The notes under the pieces are model-generated. The model searched no databases and was not told the DNA's origin. It saw only the letters and a program-made list of their open reading frames with translations. A program made the position numbers and the translations under genes. Below are positions 1 through 9,446 of a DNA stretch of 64,000 bases, piece after piece (the stretch's first letter is position 1; the number at the start of each line of letters is the position of its first letter). Origin of the DNA: Earliella scabrosa (lineage: Eukaryota > Basidiomycota > Agaricomycetes > Polyporales > Polyporaceae); contig JABYQQ010000009.1 in the NCBI GenBank assembly GCA_022605405.1, positions 1,860,001-1,924,000 on the forward strand. The letters are read 5' to 3'.

Positions 1-522
1 ATGTGGCGGTCACAGCGGTCGAAGCGGCGAGAGAACTAGCGACGAGTCGTCGAGAGCGATGAGAGCAAGAGAGTCCGAGTGCTGGACCGTCGACGGACGT
101 TGGACAACAGCGACTGGCTTGGGGCGGGGAGGGGCTCGAGCGGAGCAGGCACGATGGCGCGTGACCTGGCCTCGGCCGAGTTTTTGCTCAAAAGGGTGCA
201 CTGATGTGGGCGCAGTGTGGGTACTTTCCGCTCTCGTTCGAACATCCACGACCGCGAACGCTGCAGCGACGATGGCCGACCTCACGATGCTCTACGTCCG
301 CCAGGATGGTGAGTGTTTTTTTACATGCGTCTATCGGCTAGATGGGCGATATCGCGGCGGGGGCGCGGCAAGGGGCCGAGAAACCGGGGGTTTGGGCGTG
401 CGACGTGCGTAATGACGCTACAAGGGACACGCTCCTCCTCTTTTGCGTCCCCTCGCTCCTCACGCCTATTCTTTCATCTATTTCCTCCTCGCGGCCTTTC
501 TCCTTCTCTCTGATACACGACC
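1..522. other. left edge, no gene seen
   Basis: Sequence upstream of the first gene. A short ATG-starting stretch at 274-310 is followed by a GTGAGT donor, but I found no acceptor that joins it in frame to the next coding exon, so I do not call an exon. The last 120 bases are C/T-rich, as is common just before fungal start codons. Confidence 0.5.
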
Positions 523-2002
523 ATGTCGTCCCCGTCGACGACCGACGAGCCCACTCCGACCTCGACGACTTCTGCTCCCTCTCCACCCGCACAGGGTCCG
601 TCTCCCTCGTCCTCTCCTCCTCCCTCATCTACGTCCTCCTCATCTACGTCTGCATCTACTGACCCTTCGCCTCCATCTTCAGAACCTACTCCGTCCACCA
701 CCGATTCGTCATCATCGGCCGAGACAACCCCACCGCCAGAATCATCTACCACCACTTTGCCTCCGGAATCCTCCTCCACCACAACTCCGCCCGAAAGCTC
801 GAGCACCACCGACCCTCCCGCGTCGGAATCGGAGAGTGCCTCCGATAGTTCCTCCTCCTCATCTGAGCCATCTTCATCGACATCCTCCACGACCCTTCCT
901 CCAGAGTCCACTACCACAGAGTCCACAACTACCCAGACAAGCACTTTCATGTGAGTAAATGCATTTTACGCCCTTCGTCCTAGTTTAATCCCTTCCTAGT
1001 GGGACCGACGCCAATGGCTCTCAGTACACCTCCATTATCACTGAGACCGTTGTCACCACCCCGACGATCAGTGCGTCCAACAACGCCACGACCTCAAGCT
1101 CAAATACAGGAGCAATCGTCGGTGGAGCTGTTGGCGGCGTAGCAGGTCTGGCCATCCTCGCCACTCTCATCTTCTTCTTTTGCCGTCGGCGTCGACAACG
1201 CGACGAGTTCGATGGCAACTTTGACCCCGACCGTGTCGTCGGCATTACTGGAGACAATCGTGCGACGCTCCCCGACATCGACCTCGCGGCCGACAACATC
1301 ACCCCGTACAACTACACACCCCAGGGCATGTCCATGCCCGTTCCTCAGCACACGACTGGCTCGACCCTGAGCTCTCCGCCGACGGGTGGCATGCCAAGTA
1401 TGCAGCAGTACGGCGGCTCTGTCCCGGCCTTCCCCGCAGGAGGGCTCGCCGGCGGCGCAGCTGGTGCGGCCATGGCGCATGGCGGCAGGGAGGGTGCTGT
1501 CTCTCCACCGTCCGCATATTCCCACTCTCAACCAACGCAATCGTATTATGCCCACTCCGCGTCAGATCATGGCGGCTACCCCGACTACTCTGCGTATGCC
1601 GCCTACGCGAACCAGCAGTATCCCCACGGCGGGCCTAGCTCGTCTCCGACGGGTAGCCCGACCAGCCCGTCGTTCGGTCCTCAGGTCGCCGGCGTGCCCG
1701 GCCGCGACTTCAGGCATCCTTCGCCTGGGCCGTCACTGGCGCATACATCCCATACTGGCCAGACCGATCCCTCCGTATCGGGCTCGTCGAGCGGTCCGGG
1801 TGTCATTCCGAGCGCAAAGGAGCGCGAGGCGATGGCGTATCGCCGGTCGGGCAACCTCGCGGTCGCGAACCCTGACGGCGCGAACGCGGGGTCGTCGGGC
1901 GTGCTTCAGCACCAGGACGCGGGACGACTGGACGCTACACCGGAGGACGAGGAGCCGGCGGAGGTGCCGCCGCGCTATGACACGATCAATCACGACCGGT
2001 GA
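523..2002 (+). CDS. Ser/Thr-rich single-pass membrane protein, sensor-like
   Basis: Two exons, 523-950 and 1000-2002, joined by a 49-base GT-AG intron, give about 476 residues. Residues 1-140 are almost entirely Ser, Thr, Pro and Glu, the composition of a heavily O-glycosylated stalk. A glycine-rich run (GAIVGGAVGGVAG) leads into one hydrophobic span and then a basic stop-transfer stretch (CRRRRQRDE). The remaining 280 or so residues form a disordered Gly/Pro/Ser/Tyr-rich tail ending in PPRYDTINHDR. The layout matches fungal Mid2/Wsc-type surface proteins, but I see no WSC or other named ectodomain. No cleavable signal peptide follows the chosen ATG, so either the single span acts as signal-anchor or an upstream exon is missing. 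Function is unknown; a cell-wall sensor role is inference. Two proteins of similar layout lie at 9447-11826 and 26297-28364. Confidence 0.75.
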
Positions 2003-3261
2003 GGCCTGCGAGGAGCACGGAGCGCGTCTGTCTGTGGCGCGCTGCGGAGTGGTGTTGGTGGGAACGTCTAGGTGCGCCGGCCGGGATGTGCGAAGAGTCT
2101 GAGGTGGACGCCAATTCGCTGTCGCTTGGTGCGTTTCGGGCAGTAGACAGGTGCCCGTCGCCACTGCTTCGGTCGTTGGCGCATCGGAAGACGATGATGA
2201 CTGGAAGATAAAATGAACGTTCATGCTCGGTGGCGCGTGTCTGCGCTCGCTGTCGCCGACGTTCTCTATGTTGTTGTGCGTCGGGGCCACACGTCCTTCC
2301 GGCGACGGACCTCCCTCTTCAAGTTAACTCACGTTACGCGCCCCTCGGACGATGCGATGTCGAGGTCGGAGCTCGTCTAGATGTGCTCCCTCGCGCGCTT
2401 TCGTGTCTTCCTCCTTGATTTCCGCCCCGTGTCCCCTTCTTCCCTCATTCTTCACACAGACGCCTCACTCCCAGTCTTTCGTGCTCCGCCATCCGCCCAT
2501 CACGATTTCACCCTTGCAGACCCTTCTATCCCTTTTCTTGACCTATCCCTCACGCCCCTCACGATACACCCGTGCTTGCTCCCCTCGAGCGGCACATTTT
2601 ACACGATACCGTACGACCCTCTCGTAACATTATGCTCAAGTACACGCCACATTACCCACCGTATCCTCCTGTCCGATCGCGGCTAGCTAGTCTTCCTGTA
2701 CCCAATCATCCCGCCTTTCCTCCAATCCTCCGTACCGATTTGCACATTGTTGTTCACTACCTACACGCGCTTGGACTTCGTACTCACACTCTTCGTCCGC
2801 CTCCCCCTCCGTGTATTTGATCGCTACAGCCACTGTATTCTTTACTTGATACTTGATGATGATACATCTATGAACGATCGTCACGACTTGCCAGATATAC
2901 CGAATCCCGACAACGCGGACTTGCTGCATGTGAGTTTCTGGAATTCCTTGCATATAGGATGTTCGAACGTTCACCGTCTGTCTGTTCATGTTATCTGATA
3001 GGAAATTAGGGTGGGAATCTCCTCGCAGTTGGACGGTTCTGCACGCAGTTTCTGCGTCGTTTCTGCTTCTACTCAGAGAGAGGTACGTCGATCGAGTCCT
3101 CGTTACAGAACGTCCCTGCCAGGCCAGATTATAGATTTTCCCCAGGAGGCGGGAGTCGATAGTCCTTTCGGTGCTGCCCAGATTCGTGCAAGGTACTACC
3201 TAGATGGGAACTCGTATCCCCGAGGATGCTCGGGGATTGGGGGCCAGTGCGCAGTCTATCT
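2003..3261. other. intergenic, no gene seen
   Basis: Between the membrane-protein gene and the first glutathione transferase. It has a C/T-rich stretch around 2400-2560 and short open frames without domain signal. The last part is the promoter of the glutathione transferase gene. Confidence 0.5.
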
Positions 3262-3294
3262 CCGACGTCGGGGAGGATCGTACGCGTATAAAAA
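3262..3294 (+). promoter_or_regulatory. GST copy 1 promoter: palindrome and TATA box
   Basis: A perfect 10-base palindrome CCGACGTCGG (3262-3271), with a GACGTC core as in CRE-like bZIP sites, is followed at 3287-3294 by TATAAAAA, about 100 bases before the start codon at 3394. The palindrome and about 17 bases before it recur upstream of the second GST copy. The sites are seen; bZIP or stress control is inference. Confidence 0.55.
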
Positions 3295-3393
3295 GGCCAG
3301 GATAGATGTCGATCCTCGGAGGTGCATCCTCGGAGGTGGGATCCATCGACATCCCTAGGCCTGAGCACTGCCACCACTACTTACACGATCGCA

Positions 3394-4310
3394 ATGGCCC
3401 AACCTGGACAGATCACGTTCTACAACAACTTTGTACGTCCCGAGCGGTCCTCGGCACTAGTACTCTGAAAACACTGATGCTCATCTCGTCGCGCAGTACT
3501 CCCCGTTCGGCCACAGGGTGCTCATCGCGCTCGAGGAGGCCAAGGCGCAGTACACGACGTGCGACATCGACTTGCACGACAAGCCGGCCTGGTTCGTGAA
3601 TATCAACCCTGTGCAGAAGGTCAGCTCCCTCGTACTCTTCCGAGTGTACATACATCGTCTCACCTCGCCCCACCCCTTCGTTGCCTATCCACCACATACA
3701 GGTCCCCGCGATCACCTACGGCGGCCCGCCCTCCCCGCCCGAAGCTCCTCACCCCTCAGCAGCAAAGATCACAGAGTCGCTCGTGATCCTCGAGTTCCTC
3801 GCCGAGCTCTTCCCCGCCTCGGGCCTGCACCCGTCCGACCTCGTCCAACGCGCACGCGCACGACACGCGATCGTCCTCTTCGACACGCAGGTCTTTGACG
3901 CGTTCATCAAGTTCGTGTTCGGGCAGCAGCCTGCAGCGCCGCTCGTCGACGCCCTGGCGGCCTTGCAGGCGCGACTTCCCGCGGAGGGAGGGTTCGCGGT
4001 GGGCGAGTGGTCGATCGCGGACGTGGCGGCTGCGCCGTTCTTGGTGCGCATGATTCCTTCGCTGGAGCATGATCTTGGGGTGTTCCCGGTGGGTGAGGGG
4101 AAGAAGGTGATGGAGGAGCTGAAGGGGCCGAGGTTTGTGAGGTTGATGAAGTACATTGAGGATTTGAGGAACAGGCCGAGTGTGCGTGGGACGTATGATG
4201 AGGTGAGTTTGGGAGGACATGGTGGTGGATGTGGTGGATGTGTTGCTGACTATGGTGGTGGTATTCAGGAGGGAACTGTGCAGCAGTGGAAGGAGAAGTT
4301 CGGGCGGTGA
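3394..4310 (+). CDS. glutathione S-transferase, fungal FuA/omega-like, copy 1
   Basis: Four exons (3394-3432, 3497-3619, 3702-4202, 4269-4310) encode about 234 residues, a normal GST length. The thioredoxin-fold half carries YSPFGHRV near the N-terminus, where omega enzymes have a catalytic Cys and the fungal FuA class has Ser. It also has the cis-proline segment NPVQKVPAI and the glutathione-contact ES of KITESLVILEF. The all-helical half has GGFAVGEWSIADVAAAPF, the usual GST capping-box region. The expected role is conjugating or binding small xenobiotics such as wood extractives in the cytosol; substrates cannot be read from the sequence. The next gene is a tandem copy with the same intron positions and identical exon 1-3 lengths. 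The start is set by the conserved first exon and the TATA box 100 bases upstream. Confidence 0.93.
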
Positions 4311-5230
4311 CTGCTCAGAGCTCTCTGCGGCGAACCGATGTACGGGCGACTTCGACGTGATGGTGTCGTATGGTATGTGGTGCCACTAGAGATGACGATC
4401 TTCCGTCTGGACGGGAGAGAACATACAAACATGCGCTCCGCCATTTCTTGAGAGTGGATCCGTCTATCGCGGCAAATGCGAGATGCGCCTGAATTGTGCG
4501 TTCTTCTCTTGTCTTGCCTGTGTGCACTCAGCTTCATTCTTGCGTCGGGAGGCATGTTTAGTCTCTTGCCAGTGCACGCATCTTATCCTCCCGTGCGAAT
4601 GTCCAGAGATGAGTCCTGTAACATTCTTGTACCACCCGCGCCCCGACCAGGCCGGCTCCAGGGACCAGGTCAGCCTTCCTCACGAGCCTGCTCTCTAGGA
4701 GCGAAGAGTCCGCAATTGACGTCGTTGTCGAGCCAGTAGTAGACCTGTGTTCGATCCGACACTAGCACATAGGTTATGGGGAAGTCCGTATGGGTTTCTC
4801 GTATGTCCAGTGCGCGGACTTGAACACATCAGGAAACCAGGCGTCTCCGGCTCTGTCTGGAGAACGTGCTCACAGCAACGTTCGTGTTCGAGTCGGTGAC
4901 CCGTGTCTCCGCCCATATCTCTGCGAGTGTGTGGAACGAGGATGCGAGTGACCCTGCGAAGACCGTGGTCGATGCGAGAGGTCTGGGTAGAGAGATCCGG
5001 ACCTCTGCGCAACGGCCCGATCTCTGTCATCTCTGTGACTCTGTTGCGAGGTCGCAGAGATGGACCGGTTTCCTGATGCAAGGCTGGAGTGTATCATATC
5101 TAACTGGAGGTATGACTCATACCTGCGACTCCAAGTGTTCGGTTTCCCGCTAACTCCATGCTGTCCAGGTTCGCGCACGCCGCAAACCTCATGTCCCCGA
5201 GGAACCCCGGGAGTTGGTCAACGCTGACCA
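4311..5230. other. intergenic between the GST copies
   Basis: No gene seen. Short frames on both strands show no domain. Presumably it holds the terminator of copy 1 and distal promoter of copy 2. Confidence 0.5.
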
Positions 5231-5477
5231 ATGCGCAGTCCAGCTCCGACGTCGGGAGCATCTACACGAGCTCTTGAAGCCTGAATGCCGAAATATCCTC
5301 CTTCGATGTAAGTTGAATCGCCATTCCAAGTGCATCCATTCAGCTCCGGCATGCATTGAGTTGGCAGTAGCGAGACTCAGGTGGTTCGAGGATCTTCCCA
5401 AACGCCGTCACTGATAGTCGTATCATAGACATGGCAACTTACCTGCAGCGCAAGCTAGCCTGAGGCTTGTATAAATA
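5231..5477 (+). promoter_or_regulatory. GST copy 2 promoter: shared palindrome block and TATA box
   Basis: The block ATGCGCAGTC followed by CTCCGACGTCGGG (5231-5256) matches the block upstream of copy 1 and contains the same CCGACGTCGG palindrome (5246-5255). TATAAATA lies at 5470-5477, 81 bases before the start codon. The distance from palindrome to ATG is about 300 bases here and about 130 in copy 1. Confidence 0.55.
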
Positions 5478-5557
5478 GTGGACCTTGATGCTTGCGTCCC
5501 CTCTAGGCTCAGTGCGGACCACTACTCACATTAAGGACCTCCGTGATCACCATCGCA

Positions 5558-6462
5558 ATGGCTCAACCCGGACAGATCACCTTGTACAGCAACTTCGTAC
5601 GCCGCGAGTACTTATTCTGGACGAACGCGTGCTCATCTCGTCGCGTAGTACTCCCCTTTCGGTCACAGGGTGCTTATCGCGCTCGAGGAGGCCGGGGCGC
5701 AATATACGACCTACGCCATCCACTACCCGAACACGCCGTCCTGGTTCGTGGATATCAACCCTGTGAAGAAGGTCAGCTCTTCGGTTGTTGCTTTCCTGGA
5801 GTACCTCACCTTACCTTACCTCACCTCGCCCCACTGGACACCCACAGGTCCCCGCCATCACATACGGCGGCCCGCCTTCCCCGCCAGAAGCTCCTCACCC
5901 CGAAGCCGCGAGGATCGCCGAGTCGCTCGTGATCGTCGAATTCCTCGCCGAGCTCTTCCCCGCCTCGGGCCTTCACCCGTCCGACCTCGTGCAGCGCGCA
6001 CGGGCACGCCACACTATCACCGTCTTCGAGACGCAGGTCTTCGACGCGTACATCAAGTTCGTCTACGGCCAGCAGCCCGGTGCGCCACTCCTCGACGCGC
6101 TCGCCGCCTTCCAGGCGCGCCTGCCCGAGGCCGGCGGGTTCGCGGTAGGCGAGTGGTCGATTGCGGACGTCGCGGCGGCGCCGTTCATGATTCGCATGCC
6201 GCTCTCGTTCGAGCACGATTTGGGCCAGTACCCTGAGGGAGAGGGGAAGAAGGTGATGGAGGAGCTGAGAACGCCGAGGTTCGCGAGGTTGATGAGGTAT
6301 ATTGAGGACCTGAAGAATTATCCCAGTGTGGCCAAGACGTATGACGAGGTGAGATTGTCGATGTGGGATGTTCGGTGGATGGACGTTGCTGATGCGGGCT
6401 GTGGTGCACAGGAGGGAACTGTGAAGCGTTGGAAGCAGAACCCCGCGTTCAAGCGGGCGTGA
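5558..6462 (+). CDS. glutathione S-transferase, fungal FuA/omega-like, copy 2
   Basis: Four exons (5558-5596, 5649-5771, 5848-6348, 6412-6462) encode about 237 residues. The intron positions equal those of the upstream gene, and exons 1-3 have the same lengths (39, 123 and 501 bases). The conserved features are YSPFGHRV, NPVKKVPAI, the RIAESLVIVEF glutathione-contact region and GGFAVGEWSIADVAAAPF. Differences sit mostly in the loop after strand 2 (TYAIHYPNTPSWFV) and in the C-terminal tail, which is four residues longer, so substrate range may differ. It is a clear tandem duplicate. Cytosolic detoxification is inferred from the family. Confidence 0.93.
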
Positions 6463-6663
6463 TGACTTCGCAGAATCCAATAGCGTTCCATACAATCAAT
6501 ATTATGGTACCGTATGATCTGCGATGCGGAAGGGTTGGTCCATTTTCATGTGCACCTGTGCACGCAAGAGGATATACGGAGTCTTGATCCCGTTCGCAAG
6601 TGGGTGCGCGGAACTACGACGATGGATAACTAGGTGATTGAAGGCACGGGCTCACATAAGGTC

Positions 6664-7604
6664 TCAAAAGTAGCACCTCCTGTGCTTGAGGATGTACCGC
6701 TCCGCGTCTTGCTCGAGGGCGTACATTGGGAACGCAGCGGTCATGATCCGCGCCCAGCGGCCCTTGCGGTATTGGGGCAAGAACGTGCCCTTTGTCAGCT
6801 CCCTACGAGAGTCGAAACGGACGTTAGCTCAGTAGTGCAGCGTCGACGAAGAATCAAGGAGTTGTCACGCACCAGTATTCTGGCATCCACGCACAGGCCT
6901 CCCAGTCGACGATACCGGTGATGTTCCACTCGTCGTCAACTAGGATGTTGTGCGGCCCCAGGTCATTGTGCGTGAGGCATATCCGATGTGGACCTGCGTG
7001 CGCCCTCCGCACGACGTCGTGGATCGCCTCACTTGTATCGGACTGGCCTTCTGGGACGTACTTTGTCAGTCCCCCGGTAAGCCTCATGAGCTCCGCGTGG
7101 AATGCGGCTGCGTCCTCCCACGGGCCAGCAGCCTTGGCACCGAAGTGAATACGCGTGCAGTAGACAGGCCCACCGCCGAAACCACAGTCGGACTTCGTTA
7201 GAGGGCGCAGGGAGGGCCCGCAATGGTACTAACATGTCAGCAAGCTGCGCGCTCAGCTTCGCTTCCGCCTCCGGCGTCATGTCCGTCCAGACGGCTGCGA
7301 GTGAGTGTCCAGGTAGGTCGGTTGTGACGAGGTACGTAACGTCTCCGTGCTTGAGATTGTCGATGACGAACGGGACGGGAAGGGAGGTATGCGTTCCGAT
7401 GAAACGAACGGCTTCGCCCTCGCTAAGGTGCAGGAGAGTGCTCCTTTTGACATACATCCCGCCGGGCACGCGCTGAGCAGCACTCTCTGGATCCCAGCGG
7501 CGAAGACCAAGTCTCACGAGGTACGTCCAAAACTTGACGCGGAGACGGATTGGGAAGAGGGGGACAACGACAGCGAGGACGCGATATTTGAACGCTGTCG
7601 CCAT
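6664..7604 (-). pseudogene. APH-family kinase-fold paralogue with a 4-base frameshift
   Basis: Exon 1 is 7604-6873 and exon 2 is 6802-6664 (70-base intron), the same structure as the neighbour at 7867-8814. The protein starts MATAFKYRVLAVVV and carries the aminoglycoside-phosphotransferase/choline-kinase motifs LTHNDLGPHNILVDD and GIVDWEACAW. Near 7187-7190 four extra bases (GTCG on the plus strand) shift the frame relative to the neighbour: the frame before ends with APSNEV and the frame after resumes with CGFGGGPVYC. Removing the four bases gives 867 coding bases, exactly as in the neighbour. The alternative is that a 37-base GT-AG segment (7193-7229, with CTAAC near its 3' end) is spliced out, which also restores frame but removes residues conserved in the neighbour. 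I call it a probable pseudogene; a sequencing error is possible. Confidence 0.6.
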
Positions 7605-7866
7605 GAGCCGCCTTGAATCGTCTTCGCTGGTTACTGTGGATAAGTTCAGCTTTACGCACAGACTCAAGTAATTGGCACTCACCGGTACTGTTAGACTCTG
7701 TGGCCTTGATCAGCTGGTGACGTCCGACACTGAAACCTTTGTGGGACTCAGTGCCACATGAGAGTTGTTGACAAGCGCAGCTCAGTGGCGCTAGAATCAC
7801 CTCCAAGCGGCGCTTCAAGAGGACTCAGCGATTCATTCCGTGGAGTCAGCCGCCACGCCTCAATAC

Positions 7867-8814
7867 TCAGTGGTAACATCGTCTATGACGTAGAATGTAC
7901 CGTTCGGCCTCCTGCTCAAGTGCGTACATCGGAAGAGCAGCAGTCATGATTCTCAACCAACGGCCTTTGCGATATTGGGGAAGGTATGTGGCCTTCGTGA
8001 GCTCCCTGATAGATCGGAGTCGAAGGCGACATGAGTCAGTCACGCGCAGCGCGAGGTCCGAATCACGCAAGCTACGAGGTACGCACCAGTATTCCGGCAT
8101 CCACGCACAGGCCTCCCAGTCGACGATACCAGTGATATTCCATTCGTCGTCGACCAGAATGTTGTGCGGTCCCAGATCGTTGTGCGTGAGGCAAATACGA
8201 TGCGAGCCGGCGTGTGCCCGTCGCACGACATCGTGGATGACTTCGGACTGGCCATCCGGAACGTATTCCGTGAGGCCCCCAGTGCGACGGATGAGTTCTT
8301 CGTGGAACTCTGCCGCATCCCGCCACGGGCCCGCTGGAGACACCGTGTCGAACCGGATGCGCGCGCAATAGACAGGGCCGCCCCCGAAAGCACAAACTGC
8401 ATCGGAAGGCGCAGGGATCGCACGCAGCGGCGCCAGCAGCTCGGACAGCTGCGCACTGAGCTTTGTTTCGGCCTCGGGAGGCATGTTGACCCAACGGTTC
8501 ATCAGCGGATGTCCCTGCAGACGCGAAGTGACCAGGTAGGTTATGCCTTTGTGCTGGAAGTTGTCGACGACGATTGGGACGGGGAGCGGGGTTCGACTGC
8601 CGACGAACTGGATGGCATGACCCTCGCTGAGTCGGTGCACAGTGCTTCTCTTCACGTACATGCCTCCGGAAATGCGCTGAGAGCAGCTCTCGCGTTCCCA
8701 GCAACGGTTGCCCAGAACCGTGAGATAGTTCCAAACCTTGGCCCGGAGGGAGATTGGGAGTAAATGGACGAAGAGCGCAAGAGCACGGTAAACGAAGGCG
8801 AGTGCCATTCCCAT
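7867..8814 (-). CDS. APH/choline-kinase-like phosphotransferase-fold protein
   Basis: Two exons (8814-8087 and 8005-7867, 81-base intron) encode about 288 residues. The Brenner-type catalytic loop HNDLGPHN is at residues 211-218 and the metal-binding IVDWE at 230-234, as in the APH phosphotransferase family (Pfam APH). A hydrophobic N-terminus (residues 1-30, MGMALAFVYRALALFVHLLP) could be a membrane anchor or a helix packing on the lobe. In fungi this family is large and mostly uncharacterised; the substrate is unknown and antibiotic resistance should not be assumed. It is a tandem copy of the gene at 6664-7604. A possible 5' UTR intron ends at TTGCAG about 15 bases upstream of the ATG. Confidence 0.85.
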   Translation of the reverse strand: MGMALAFVYRALALFVHLLPISLRAKVWNYLTVLGNRCWERESCSQRISGGMYVKRSTVHRLSEGHAIQFVGSRTPLPVPIVVDNFQHKGITYLVTSRLQGHPLMNRWVNMPPEAETKLSAQLSELLAPLRAIPAPSDAVCAFGGGPVYCARIRFDTVSPAGPWRDAAEFHEELIRRTGGLTEYVPDGQSEVIHDVVRRAHAGSHRICLTHNDLGPHNILVDDEWNITGIVDWEACAWMPEYWCVPRSLRDSDLALRVTDSCRLRLRSIRELTKATYLPQYRKGRWLRIMTAALPMYALEQEAERYILRHRRCYH

Positions 8815-9446
8815 CTGATTCCTGCAATGATATTTTGAGCTGTGACGAGTACGTAGATCCTATATGACGAGACTCACACCTTTGCGCGAGATGTATCGGA
8901 GTCGTGGTGATAGAGCAAGGTCAACTTGGTAGTAGGCGCCCAGAGGGCTGCAAATCCAGGTGCAGACTTGGCTCGCTCCGCTTCTATCTCTACGACTATT
9001 AATCAATTTGTCAAGTGTATGTACCGACAAGCATGTTTGGCTACTGTAGAATAGCGCAAGGTGTCCTGTGTCCAAGTAGGTAGACTGTCTATCCAAGCGC
9101 CTGTTGTGCTGGTAGCTTGTGGTCGTGAAGGCATAAAGGGTCGTAACGAGCAAGCCACGAGTCGTTTTGGATGCGGATGGTAGGTTCAAGGAGAGGGGGA
9201 GAAGCGGGAAAGAGTAAGATGAATGGTGAGTGGAAGGTAGAAGAAGTGTCTGCGGCACCCGCATCCAGAACATGAAGCATGCATGAAACACCGGTCCATA
9301 AATACTCCGCAATAACTATCCCCCTCAACCGCGAGCAAGAGAAGAAAGAAGAAATATAATCCAGGTCCCATGAGCTCGCTCACCACGTCTGTCCAGATCC
9401 ACACTTGCGGACCTGCTCCTTCTCCAACTCGTCGTCCTACGCACGA
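8815..9446. other. intergenic, no gene seen
   Basis: Holds the 5' region of the APH gene (with a putative 5' UTR intron between about 8828 and 8878) and the 3' end of the next minus-strand gene. Open frames here lack domains. Confidence 0.45.

Noticed and set aside
6664..8814. Reading the APH genes as antibiotic-resistance determinants
   Set aside because: The family is large and diverse in fungi; motifs show the fold, not the substrate.
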